NCBI GenBank assembly: GCA_947458335.1
Contig: CANGYW010000003.1
Location: forward strand, 1-41,120
Reading direction: 5' to 3'
Source: Chitinophagaceae bacterium
Lineage (GTDB): Bacteria; Bacteroidota; Bacteroidia; Chitinophagales; Chitinophagaceae
DNA length: 41,120 nt
Shown: in pieces, positions 27,283 through 36,344 of the stretch
How positions within the stretch are numbered: the first letter of the stretch is position 1
Layout: each line of letters opens with the position of its first letter
Position numbers and translations under genes: made by a program
The notes under the pieces: model-generated
Told to the model about the DNA's origin: nothing
The model's database searches: none
The model's input: only the letters and a program-made list of their open reading frames with translations

Positions 27283-29745
27283 TTAGGAAGAAGGCTGGCT
27301 GGTGCGGGCCAAGCGAATTCTGCGCGCCATGCTAATGAGTAAACCAATGGCAGTAATCCACACGCCGTACCAAAGCAGTTTGATGAATGGATATTTATAG
27401 GCCTTTAGTGTAACATATTGCAAAAGGGCGTCACTTTCTTTGATGCCTAGCTCAATGGTGCCATCTTCGAGTAAAACGCGCTGCAGTTGTACGATCATTC
27501 CTTCTGAAGTAATTGTGTCTGGTATAGCGATCCACTGTCCTTTTGCTGCGGCTCCTCTGAGCGTTAGCTGGTAAGAGCTGCCTGTGGAGGATTGAATGGT
27601 GAGTGGCAATTCATAGAGCCTGCCATCCTTTCCAAAAAGATCGTCGGGTATATCTTTGCGCACCTTGGGTAATCCTATTATCATAACGCCCTTAGAGTAG
27701 AAAAGGGAATCGCCGCTCATTCGGGCATAGGTTACAAAGCGACTGGTGTCTACTGCATTTTCGGGATTGGGAATCGACGTGATGTAGGTAAAGATATCAT
27801 GGCTCCAGTAATGGCGTGCATCGGGGTTGGCCATTAGCCCTTCATTTCCTTTATAATTTACAAAGGCGTTAGGCATCAGTAAAAATGAATCTGACCCATT
27901 CTTGCTGGCAAACCGAATCTTGTAATACCAGAGTTGTTTTTTGGGATGCGCGGAATCACCGATGTAGGTGAGCGTATAGTTCGCCATATTGACCGGCATA
28001 TCTTTGATGAGGGTCAAATTCTCGCGGGGATTCTCTCCCTCTGCCAGTGGGGCGGGGATACCATCAATATTGTTCGAGATAATCTCTTTGTTAGAAGAGG
28101 AGATAAAGATGCCCAACAGCACCATGGCAAAACCTACGTGTGCGACAGAGCCACCTGCATTCTTTAACTGGCCGTTGGCACCAACCCATATGTACGACAA
28201 GTTAGCTACCAGGGCGTAGAGGCTCAGCAATACGGCCAACCAAATTGATACTTCGAATACGGGTCCTTTACGCGTATAATCAATACCAATCAGCCAGGCA
28301 AACAAGCCAAAAAGCACCAGGGTGATCAGCAGGGGGAGCAACATTTTTTTCCAGAAAAAAGAAGACTCCGTGCGACGATATTTAAAGTATTGGGTAAAGG
28401 CAGTAAGCAGCGCAACTATAATAGCTACGTAGATCTGAATACTATTGTAAGAGAACTCTACATCTTCGGGCGGGGCTAGATTGGTGCCGAATAATTTATT
28501 GAAAACAGGAAGAGAGGTTTGTCCAATAATGACCAGCGCAGATAAAAAGAAAAGCAGCGACCCGATGAACATCCAAAATTCTCGGCTACTGACCTCTTCT
28601 TCTTTTTGTGGACTGGGAATCTGCTTGTAGCGAATAGCGAGCCATCCGAGGGAGGGAAGGGCAAATACACTTACAAAGGCTAGTAACTGCCAGTTCATAC
28701 CCAGGTCAGTAAATGCATGTACGGAGGTTTCTCCAAGTATGCCGCTTCGGGTCAAAAAGGTGGAGTAAAGAATAAAGAGAAATCCCAAAATAAAAAACAA
28801 GTACGTAGCCCTGAGTGAGTGCTGTGTGGATTTATAGATGAGTAAGGTGTGCAATCCGGCTACCCCAATCATCCATGGAACCAATGAGGCGTTTTCTACC
28901 GGATCCCAGGCCCAGTACCCTCCAAAACTGAGCGATTCATAAGCCCACATACCACCCATCATAATCCCTACGCCTAGCACGGCAGTTGAGAAAAGGGCCC
29001 AAGGAAGCGCCTCTGCTGCCCATCCTCCGTAATTTTTTTTCCATAGTCCGGCAATCGCATAGGCAAAAGGAATAATGGTAGAGGCAAAACCCATAAATAA
29101 AACGGGTGGATGAATGACCATCCAATAGTTCTGAAGTAGGGGATTTAGATCGTTACCATCTTTGATGCTGCTGAGGTAATCGGGTCGAAGGGGTTGTGTA
29201 ATATCAAAATTAAGATGCAGGGCAGGGGCATTATCTAGAACGCCACTATCGCGCAGCAAGATAAACGGATTGGATCCCATCTTCCATCCAAATATGTACA
29301 GACCGGTAATCATGGTAGTCAGCGCAAACTGCGCCAGACTTAGTACGCTCATAACCGGTGCGCGCCACTCAGTTTGTTTGCGTAATAATACTAGCCCTAG
29401 TATGCTGTGACAGGTCATCCACAATAAAAAACTTCCTTCTTGTCCTTCCCAAATAGCAGCTAGCAGGTATTTGAATTCAAGCGAGCGGCTGCTGTGCTTC
29501 CAGGCATAGTGGTACTCGAATAGATGCTGTTGCAGCAAATAGATCAAAAGAGCAAAAATGCCAAATACGGCAACCGATTGTGTGGTAAAGGCTATTCGAC
29601 CCAGCCGCAACCAAGATGCCTGGTCTTCTAGCGGTCGAGTGGCACGGGCAAACGAAAAAATAGCCACGGCGGCTGCCACCAGCGATAGCACGATCAAAAA
29701 ATTTCCTAACTGTCCGTAGATAAGATGCTCACCGGTGTAGCTCAT
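27283..29745 (-). CDS. ccmF: Cytochrome c maturation heme lyase CcmF/CcsA-type protein
   Basis: 820 aa polytopic; WWD-type segment GGYWAWDPVENASLVPWMIG, GVGIMMGGMWAYESLSFGG, FLTRSGILGETSVHAF. Confidence 0.92.
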   Translation of the reverse strand: MSYTGEHLIYGQLGNFLIVLSLVAAAVAIFSFARATRPLEDQASWLRLGRIAFTTQSVAVFGIFALLIYLLQQHLFEYHYAWKHSSRSLEFKYLLAAIWEGQEGSFLLWMTCHSILGLVLLRKQTEWRAPVMSVLSLAQFALTTMITGLYIFGWKMGSNPFILLRDSGVLDNAPALHLNFDITQPLRPDYLSSIKDGNDLNPLLQNYWMVIHPPVLFMGFASTIIPFAYAIAGLWKKNYGGWAAEALPWALFSTAVLGVGIMMGGMWAYESLSFGGYWAWDPVENASLVPWMIGVAGLHTLLIYKSTQHSLRATYLFFILGFLFILYSTFLTRSGILGETSVHAFTDLGMNWQLLAFVSVFALPSLGWLAIRYKQIPSPQKEEEVSSREFWMFIGSLLFFLSALVIIGQTSLPVFNKLFGTNLAPPEDVEFSYNSIQIYVAIIVALLTAFTQYFKYRRTESSFFWKKMLLPLLITLVLFGLFAWLIGIDYTRKGPVFEVSIWLAVLLSLYALVANLSYIWVGANGQLKNAGGSVAHVGFAMVLLGIFISSSNKEIISNNIDGIPAPLAEGENPRENLTLIKDMPVNMANYTLTYIGDSAHPKKQLWYYKIRFASKNGSDSFLLMPNAFVNYKGNEGLMANPDARHYWSHDIFTYITSIPNPENAVDTSRFVTYARMSGDSLFYSKGVMIIGLPKVRKDIPDDLFGKDGRLYELPLTIQSSTGSSYQLTLRGAAAKGQWIAIPDTITSEGMIVQLQRVLLEDGTIELGIKESDALLQYVTLKAYKYPFIKLLWYGVWITAIGLLISMARRIRLARTSQPSS

Positions 29746-29754
29746 GAGAGGGTT

Positions 29755-30189
29755 TTAGTTGGTGGGATCAGCCATGCGGGGATCAGCAATGGTGCCAGGA
29801 TGCGATTTACCCTGCGCCTCTGCTTCTTTGTATTTCGAGGGGCACTTAGTTTGTATCTCTTCGCATTCGAACTGTCCTTCTTTGTACTTGCCTTTGAGTA
29901 CGATCTTTTCGCTCATCTCGAGATTGTCTGGCTTGGCACTGTGATAGACCACTTTTACCGAGGCGCCCAGTGAGTCAACAGCGGTAAAGCTTAGGTAATT
30001 TGGATTATTGAGCGCATCGTATTCGATGGGGGCCGATTTGTCGAGTTTAGCCATCAAGTGAACGAATTTGCCAGACTTTTCTTTGGCTGTATCGATTGTG
30101 TCGTAGGTGCTGGTGGTATTAGTAAAACTGATCAGTACGGCTATGCTGACCGCAATCAGCACCAGTAAGACAATATGCAGCTTTTTCAT
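29755..30189 (-). CDS. ccmE: Cytochrome c maturation heme chaperone CcmE, CxxxY variant
   Basis: 144 aa; N-terminal TM anchor, OB-fold-like VKVVYHSAKPDNLEMSEKIVLKGKYKEGQFECEEIQTKCPSKY; adjacent to ccmF. Confidence 0.85.
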   Translation of the reverse strand: MKKLHIVLLVLIAVSIAVLISFTNTTSTYDTIDTAKEKSGKFVHLMAKLDKSAPIEYDALNNPNYLSFTAVDSLGASVKVVYHSAKPDNLEMSEKIVLKGKYKEGQFECEEIQTKCPSKYKEAEAQGKSHPGTIADPRMADPTN

Positions 30190-30206
30190 AGTCCAAAAAT
30201 TCTTGG

Positions 30207-30214
30207 CAAAGGTA
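30207..30214 (-). promoter_or_regulatory. Putative -7 element TACCTTTG upstream of ccmE
   Basis: Plus-strand caaaggta = TACCTTTG on minus, 17 nt before the ccmE ATG; no convincing -33 TTG. Confidence 0.4.
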
Positions 30215-30292
30215 GGTCAATTTGGCCTCTGCCTGGGTCGGAACGCGCCTCTGAATCGTTAAAATTCAGGTACGTTATGCGGGTTGGCGCCT

Positions 30293-30300
30293 TATCTTTG
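30293..30300 (+). promoter_or_regulatory. Putative -7 element TATCTTTG upstream of the acyl-CoA dehydrogenase gene
   Basis: TATCTTTG matches TAnnTTTG, 36 nt before ATG 30337; -33 weak. Confidence 0.4.
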
Positions 30301-30336
30301 CAAAACTAACACTTGTTTGCTTCTAAACCCGAACAT

Positions 30337-31491
30337 ATGCAGTTTCAGCTTACCGAAGAACAATTGATGATTCAGCAGGCCGCCCGCGATTTTGCCCGCC
30401 AACAATGCCTGCCCGGCGTAATCGAGCGAGACGAGAAACAACAGTTTCCCAAAGAGCAGATCTTGCAGCTGGCCGATCTGGGCTTTATGGGAATGATGGT
30501 GGATCCTGCCTATGGCGGAGCTGGCCTCGACACGGTCAGTTATGTATTGGCCATGGAAGAGATCAGTAAGGTTGATGCCAGTACCAGTGTGTGTATGAGC
30601 GTCAATAATAGTTTGGTCTGTTATGGGTTGCAGGAGTTTGGAACCGAGCAGCAAAAGCAGCAATATTTAACTCCACTGGCTCGCGGAAAAAAAGACGATG
30701 ACTTATACATAGGCGCCTTTATGTTGAGCGAGCCAGAGGCCGGCAGTGATGCCACTTCTCAACGCACAACAGCAGAGGACAAAGGAGATTATTATTTGTT
30801 GAACGGTACCAAGAACTGGATCACCAATGGTGGAACAGCCTCGGTGTATCTGGTAATGGCGCAGACTGACCCCTCTAAGGGTTCAAGGGGTATCAATTGC
30901 TTGATCGTAGAGAAAAACTGGCCCGGCGTTGTGGTGGCAGCCAAAGAAAATAAGATGGGAATCAGAGCTAGTGATACCCACACGGTCATGTTCAATGATG
31001 TAAAAGTTCCGAAAGAAAATAGGATAGGGGCCGATGGGTTTGGGTTTACGTTTGCCATGAAGACCTTAGCCGGTGGTCGCATTGGTATCGCTGCGCAAGC
31101 ACTTGGTATTGCCAGTGGTTCACTCGAATTTTCGACTGCTTATGCCAAGACAAGAAAGGCCTTTGGCACCGAGATCATGAATCATCAGATCATTGCCTTT
31201 AAATTGGCCGATATGGCTACCCGAGTAGACGCGGCACGCTTGCTTTGCTTAAAAGCGGCTTGGCAAAAGGACAATGGGCAAGATTATACCATCAGTTCGT
31301 CAATGGCAAAGGTATTTTCTTCCGAAACAGCTATGTGGGCCAGCACCGAGGCAGTGCAGATCCACGGCGGATATGGCTATGTAAAAGAATACCATGTGGA
31401 ACGATTGATGCGTGATGCCAAGATTACACAGATATACGAGGGTACCAGCGAAGTACAGCGCATTGTGATCAGCAGAGGTATTTTAAAGTAA
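30337..31491 (+). CDS. Acyl-CoA dehydrogenase
   Basis: MQFQLTEEQLMIQQAARDFARQ, GAFMLSEPEAGSDATSQRTTA, GRIGIAAQALGIASG, IHGGYGYVKEYHVERLMRDAKITQIYEGTSEVQRIVI. ATG 30337 preferred over TTG 30313. Confidence 0.95.
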   Translation: MQFQLTEEQLMIQQAARDFARQQCLPGVIERDEKQQFPKEQILQLADLGFMGMMVDPAYGGAGLDTVSYVLAMEEISKVDASTSVCMSVNNSLVCYGLQEFGTEQQKQQYLTPLARGKKDDDLYIGAFMLSEPEAGSDATSQRTTAEDKGDYYLLNGTKNWITNGGTASVYLVMAQTDPSKGSRGINCLIVEKNWPGVVVAAKENKMGIRASDTHTVMFNDVKVPKENRIGADGFGFTFAMKTLAGGRIGIAAQALGIASGSLEFSTAYAKTRKAFGTEIMNHQIIAFKLADMATRVDAARLLCLKAAWQKDNGQDYTISSSMAKVFSSETAMWASTEAVQIHGGYGYVKEYHVERLMRDAKITQIYEGTSEVQRIVISRGILK

Positions 31492-31496
31492 GTTTG
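31489..31496 (+). promoter_or_regulatory. Putative -7 element TAAGTTTG for the YggS gene, overlapping the upstream stop codon, 4 nt before ATG
   Basis: TAAGTTTG-CGGC-ATG(31501); TTG at 31463-31465 is 23 nt upstream of the TA. Confidence 0.5.
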
Positions 31497-31500
31497 CGGC

Positions 31501-32160
31501 ATGCCCGTCAATGAAAACGTCTACCACCAACTTAAAGCTGAACTGGATGAGCGTGGTGTCACCTTACTGGCTGTCTCCAAAACAAAGCCGATTGCTGATA
31601 TCGAAGCGTTGTATCAACTGGGGCAACGCGATTTTGCAGAAAATTATGTACAGGAGCTGGTCGATAAACAGCCTTTATTGCCTCCGGATATCCGCTGGCA
31701 TTTTATCGGGCATTTGCAGCGTAATAAGGTTAAGTACATTGCTTCTTTTTGTCATTTGATTCAAGGGGTCGACAGCCTCTCGCTCTTGCAAGAGATCAAT
31801 AAGCAGGCCCAAAAACATCAACGCGTAATAGAGGTACTGTTACAAGTTCATATCGCTAGCGAAGAAACTAAGTTTGGGCTCAGTGAGCAAGAGGTATTTT
31901 CGATCTTGGCACAGGTGCCGCTTTATCCGCATGTGCGTATCATAGGATTGATGGGCATGGCCAGCTTTACCGATAATACCAAGCAGGTTCAAAGTGAATT
32001 TTTACACCTGCGATCTATTTTCGACAAGGCCCGCGAGCAATTTTCGGAGCCATCACTACGCGTTTTATCTATGGGAATGAGTGGTGATTATCAGTTAGCC
32101 ATCGACTGTGGAAGCACCATGGTCAGGGTGGGCAGTCTCCTTTTTGGTGCTCGCTCTTAA
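31501..32160 (+). CDS. YggS/PLPBP family pyridoxal phosphate homeostasis protein
   Basis: 219 aa; TLLAVSKTKPIADIEALYQLGQRDFAENYVQEL, WHFIGHLQRNKVKYI, LSMGMSGDYQLAIDCGSTMVRVGSLLFGAR. Confidence 0.95.
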   Translation: MPVNENVYHQLKAELDERGVTLLAVSKTKPIADIEALYQLGQRDFAENYVQELVDKQPLLPPDIRWHFIGHLQRNKVKYIASFCHLIQGVDSLSLLQEINKQAQKHQRVIEVLLQVHIASEETKFGLSEQEVFSILAQVPLYPHVRIIGLMGMASFTDNTKQVQSEFLHLRSIFDKAREQFSEPSLRVLSMGMSGDYQLAIDCGSTMVRVGSLLFGARS

Positions 32161-32196
32161 TCTTCTTAGCTTAGAAAATAAATTCATGTTGATCCT

Positions 32197-34092
32197 ATGA
32201 GAAAATATTTACTCCTTGGGCTGGCATTGGTTGCTTGCATACCTCTTTTTAGCCAAGGCCTTAACGAAGACTCACTCTATATGCGAGCGCACTATAATAA
32301 GGCCGAATATCGCATACCCATGCGCGATGGTGTGCATCTTTTTGTAGTCGTTTACACCCCCAAGGATACCAGTAAAAAATATCCAATTCTATTAAATCGT
32401 ACTTGTTACAATGCATCGGAGTATGGTGATTTTAAGACCAATAATCATCCTTCGCGTTATTTGGTCAAAGATGGATATATCTTGGCTTTTCAAGATGTAC
32501 GTGGAAGGTACATGAGCGAAGGGGTTTTCAATAATATGACCCCTAATATTCCTGGTAACGATCCACGCAATAAAACGGCTATCGATGAGAGCTCCGATAC
32601 TTGGGATACCATCGATTGGATGACCCGTTCGCTGCCGGGTAACAATGGGCGAGTAGGCATCTATGGTATTTCGTATCCAGGGTTTTATTCGGCGGCTTCC
32701 TTACCCGACGCGCATCCAGCATTAAAGGCGGTCTCTCCACAGGCGCCCATTTCTGATTTTTTCTTCGATGACTTTCATCACATGGGAGCCTATTTGCAAA
32801 GCTATACGGCAGCCTTTGCCGTGTTTGGCTATCAAAAAAAAGATACCACTCGTCAAGATTGGTATGCACCCGAGCTGATGCGTTTTTATGAGAAGCCCGT
32901 AGCCGATGGGTATGATTTTCATTTGCAGCAAGGACCCCTTAGTTCGTTTACCGAAAAGTATCACCACGATAATTTTTTCTGGAAGCAGATCGTCGATCAT
33001 CCCAACTATGATAGTTTTTGGCAAAAAAGAAGCTTGTTGCCACATCTTACCAATATCAAACCGGCTGTGTTAACAGTAGGGGGGTGGTTCGATGCAGAAG
33101 ATCTCTACGGCCCACTTAACATTTACAAAAAGATAGAGGCTTCAACACCCGGAGCCCGTAATAACATTGTAATGGGGCCATGGGGGCATGGTGATTGGGC
33201 GCGTGATGGAGCTAAATCTATACACAACCATCTTTATTTTGGGGACAGTATTGCTCATTTTTTTCAGCGTGATGTCGAGGCTCGTTTTTTTGCCTATCAC
33301 TTGAAAGACGAAAAAGATCCTGTTCTTCCCGAAGCTCTTATGTACAATACGGGGACCAAAAAATGGGAGCATTTCTCGCAGTGGCCACCGGTCGATGTTC
33401 CTCCTGTTCAATTGTATTTTGGAGAGGGTGGACGTCTCAGCATCAATAAGCCCTTGCGCACCGACGCACAGTTTCGTTATGTATCCGATCCTGCCAAGCC
33501 TGTGCCTTATACCTCACAGACAGAGGGGCTTACCTTTACGCCGCGCAATTTTATGAGTGATGACCAGCGTGAAGCCTCTCGTCGGCCGGATGTGCTTACG
33601 TTCTCTACGCCCATTTTGGAAAATGACCTTACCCTGGCTGGCGAGATCATGGCCAAGCTAAAAGTAATCTTATCCACCACCGATGCTGATTTTATCGTCA
33701 AACTGATCGATGTGTATCCCGATGATCATCCGAATTATCCCCACAATCCATCGTCTATCAAGATGGGGGGATATCAGCAACTCGTTCGTCACGAAGTATT
33801 TCGGGGAAAATTTCGGAATAGTTTTGAAAAGCCCGAGCCTTTTGTGCCTGGTGAGCCCACAGATGTTCAAATTCCACTGCAGGATGTCTTGCATACGTTC
33901 AAAAAAGGGCATCGCGTGATGATTCAGGTGCACAGTACTTGGTTTCCGTACATCGATCGTAACCCACAGCAGTTTGTAGAAAATATTTATAAGGCAAGGG
34001 CCGAAGATTTTATTTTGTCAGAGATTAAGGTGTTAGGTAGTTCCTCGGTAAGCGTGGGTGGTGCTGCTGCTGTTCCAAAAAAGGGATTCTGA
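32197..34092 (+). CDS. Secreted CocE/NonD family hydrolase (X-Pro dipeptidyl-peptidase S15 / alpha-amino acid ester hydrolase-like)
   Basis: 631 aa; signal peptide; IPMRDGVHLFVVVYTP, FQDVRGRYMSEGVF, nucleophile elbow GISYPGFY, GGWFDAEDLYGPLNIY, MGPWGHGDW. Confidence 0.9.
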   Translation: MRKYLLLGLALVACIPLFSQGLNEDSLYMRAHYNKAEYRIPMRDGVHLFVVVYTPKDTSKKYPILLNRTCYNASEYGDFKTNNHPSRYLVKDGYILAFQDVRGRYMSEGVFNNMTPNIPGNDPRNKTAIDESSDTWDTIDWMTRSLPGNNGRVGIYGISYPGFYSAASLPDAHPALKAVSPQAPISDFFFDDFHHMGAYLQSYTAAFAVFGYQKKDTTRQDWYAPELMRFYEKPVADGYDFHLQQGPLSSFTEKYHHDNFFWKQIVDHPNYDSFWQKRSLLPHLTNIKPAVLTVGGWFDAEDLYGPLNIYKKIEASTPGARNNIVMGPWGHGDWARDGAKSIHNHLYFGDSIAHFFQRDVEARFFAYHLKDEKDPVLPEALMYNTGTKKWEHFSQWPPVDVPPVQLYFGEGGRLSINKPLRTDAQFRYVSDPAKPVPYTSQTEGLTFTPRNFMSDDQREASRRPDVLTFSTPILENDLTLAGEIMAKLKVILSTTDADFIVKLIDVYPDDHPNYPHNPSSIKMGGYQQLVRHEVFRGKFRNSFEKPEPFVPGEPTDVQIPLQDVLHTFKKGHRVMIQVHSTWFPYIDRNPQQFVENIYKARAEDFILSEIKVLGSSSVSVGGAAAVPKKGF

Positions 34093-34598
34093 TGATTACT
34101 GCCCATTCTCTTATCGAAAAATATCAGTTGATAGCTCATCCGGAAGGGGGTTATTACCGTTCTACTTACCGTGCTCCTCTAACACTGCCAGCCTCCTCTT
34201 TGCCATTGGCATTCGGAGGAGACAGACCTGTTTCCACTGCCATCTATTTTTTGCTGGAGGCTGGCGACTTCTCTGCCTTTCACCGGATAAAAAGTGATGA
34301 ATGTTGGCATTTTTACAAGGGAGATCCGCTCTGGATTCATTGCCTTTATCCCAATGGAAAGTACCAGCGATTTACATTAGGGGCTGGGGAAGAGGCTGAT
34401 GAGCACTACCAGCTGGTGGTGCCAGCGGGTACGTGGTTTGCCAGTGAGCCGGCCTCGGATTCGGCTTATTCTTTTGTCGGTTGCACCGTTTCGCCTGGTT
34501 TTGATTTCGCCGATTTCGAAATGGCTAGTACGGCCCAGCTATCGGCTGCTTATCCATCTTGTCAAGCGTTAATTAGTACCCGTTGTCGCTTGCCGTAA
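34092..34598 (+). CDS. Cupin domain protein, DUF985 family
   Basis: 168 aa; LIAHPEGGYYRSTYR, STAIYFLLEAGDFSAFHRIKSDECWHFYKGDPL, VVPAGTWFASEP, VGCTVSPGFDFADFEMA. Confidence 0.88.
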   Translation: MITAHSLIEKYQLIAHPEGGYYRSTYRAPLTLPASSLPLAFGGDRPVSTAIYFLLEAGDFSAFHRIKSDECWHFYKGDPLWIHCLYPNGKYQRFTLGAGEEADEHYQLVVPAGTWFASEPASDSAYSFVGCTVSPGFDFADFEMASTAQLSAAYPSCQALISTRCRLP

Positions 34599-34624
34599 TT
34601 GAGTTATCTTCGTGACCATTTTTT

Positions 34625-36289
34625 ATGGCTATGTCCGAAGAGAAAAGTTTAAATTTTATAGAGGAGATTATCGAAAATGACCTGCAATCGGGCAAGTACG
34701 ATTCGATCGTCACCAGGTTTCCTCCCGAGCCCAATGGCTATTTGCATCTTGGCCATGCCTCTAGTATCTGTCTTAATTTCGGACTCACACAAAAGTATCC
34801 GGGCTATACGAATCTTCGCTTCGATGATACGAACCCTGCTACCGAAGAAACAGCGTATGTGGAGAGCATAAAAGAAGACGTAAGTTGGCTGGGGTTTACA
34901 TGGAAAAATGAGCGGTATGCCAGCGATTATTTCGATCAACTATATGCCTTTGCCGTGCAGCTCATCCAAAAGGGATTGGCATATGTCGACGATAGTACCC
35001 CAGAAGAGATCGCTTTACAAAAAGGAACGCCCACTACGCCTGGAACAGACAGTCCTTACCGAAATCGTTCCATCGAGGAAAATCTTGATCTCTTTACCCG
35101 CATGCGCAACGGTGAATTTCCCGACGGTGCCCGCACGCTGCGGGCTCGTATTGATATGCAGCATGTCAATATGCTGATGCGTGATCCTATCCTGTATCGT
35201 ATCAAGCATGCCCACCATCACCGAACCGGCGATACTTGGTGCATTTATCCTATGTACGATTTTGCGCACGGCCAAAGCGATGCCATCGAGCAGATTACCC
35301 ACTCGATCTGTACCATGGAGTTTGTGCCACACCGCGAATTGTACGACTGGCTTATCAAACAGCTAGAGATCTATGCTTCTCGCCAGTACGAGTTTGCCCG
35401 CCGAAATATCAATTATACCGTTACCAGCAAGCGAAAACTGTTGCAACTTGTTACTGAGAAAAAAGTTACCGGCTGGGACGATCCTCGCATGCCAACGATC
35501 AGCGGACTTAGAAGAAGGGGGTATACCCCTCACAGTATTCGCGAATTCTGTGACCGGATTGGAATTGCTAAGCGAGATAACATGGTCGACGTGGGTTTGC
35601 TGGAATTTTGTGTAAGGGAGCATCTAAATCAGATGGCCCTTCGTCGTATGGTTGTCTTTGATCCTGTGAAACTAGTGATTACCGATTACCAGGGCGAGGA
35701 GTGGTTGAATACTGAGAACAATCCAGAGGATCCCGCTGCCGGAAGCAGGCAAATACCCTTTAGCAATACGCTCTACATTGAACGGGATGATTTTATGGAG
35801 CAGCCGCCCAAAAAGTATTTTCGGTTAGCGCCCGGACAAATGGTTCGGCTTAAGAGTGCTTACATTATTCGCTGCGACGAGGTAATTAAAGATGAGCAGG
35901 GAGTAGTGCAAGAAATCCGCTGCAGTCATCTTCCTAATAGTAAAAGCGGCTCCGATACTAGTGGTGTTACTGTAAAAGGAACGCTCCACTGGGTAAGCGT
36001 AAAACAGGCGCTCTCTGTTGAGGTCCGGTTATATGACAGGCTTTTTAGTGTCGAAGATCCCACCGATGAGTCGGCTGATTTTATGCAATATCTTAATCCG
36101 CAATCGCTGACCGTACTTCCCGCTGTGTATGCCGAACCAGCTTTGTCGGAGGCTACTGAATCGGAACGCTTTCAGTTTATTCGAAAAGGATACTTTGTAC
36201 TGGATCGCGATAGTAGCCCCGGTCGCTTAGTGTTTAATCGGACGGTAGGGTTAAAAGATACATGGGCCTCTGCTACTTCGAAAAAATAG
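34625..36289 (+). CDS. glnS: Glutamine--tRNA ligase
   Basis: 554 aa; RFPPEPNGYLHLGHASSICLNFGL, CIYPMYDFAHGQSDAIEQITHSICTMEF, TSKRKLLQLV, GWDDPRMPTISGLRRRGYTP. Confidence 0.96.
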   Translation: MAMSEEKSLNFIEEIIENDLQSGKYDSIVTRFPPEPNGYLHLGHASSICLNFGLTQKYPGYTNLRFDDTNPATEETAYVESIKEDVSWLGFTWKNERYASDYFDQLYAFAVQLIQKGLAYVDDSTPEEIALQKGTPTTPGTDSPYRNRSIEENLDLFTRMRNGEFPDGARTLRARIDMQHVNMLMRDPILYRIKHAHHHRTGDTWCIYPMYDFAHGQSDAIEQITHSICTMEFVPHRELYDWLIKQLEIYASRQYEFARRNINYTVTSKRKLLQLVTEKKVTGWDDPRMPTISGLRRRGYTPHSIREFCDRIGIAKRDNMVDVGLLEFCVREHLNQMALRRMVVFDPVKLVITDYQGEEWLNTENNPEDPAAGSRQIPFSNTLYIERDDFMEQPPKKYFRLAPGQMVRLKSAYIIRCDEVIKDEQGVVQEIRCSHLPNSKSGSDTSGVTVKGTLHWVSVKQALSVEVRLYDRLFSVEDPTDESADFMQYLNPQSLTVLPAVYAEPALSEATESERFQFIRKGYFVLDRDSSPGRLVFNRTVGLKDTWASATSKK

Positions 36290-36293
36290 TATC

Positions 36294-36340
36294 TCTCTTG
36301 CGTAACGGCATCTAGACTCCCTCACTTTTTGCGTAAGAGA
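36294..36340 (+). terminator. Possible 3' hairpin of glnS (12-bp stem including two G-U pairs, 23-nt loop)
   Basis: tctcttgcgtaa (36294-36305) pairs with ttgcgtaagaga (36329-36340) in plus-strand RNA. Confidence 0.4.
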
Positions 36341-36344
36341 TTAA

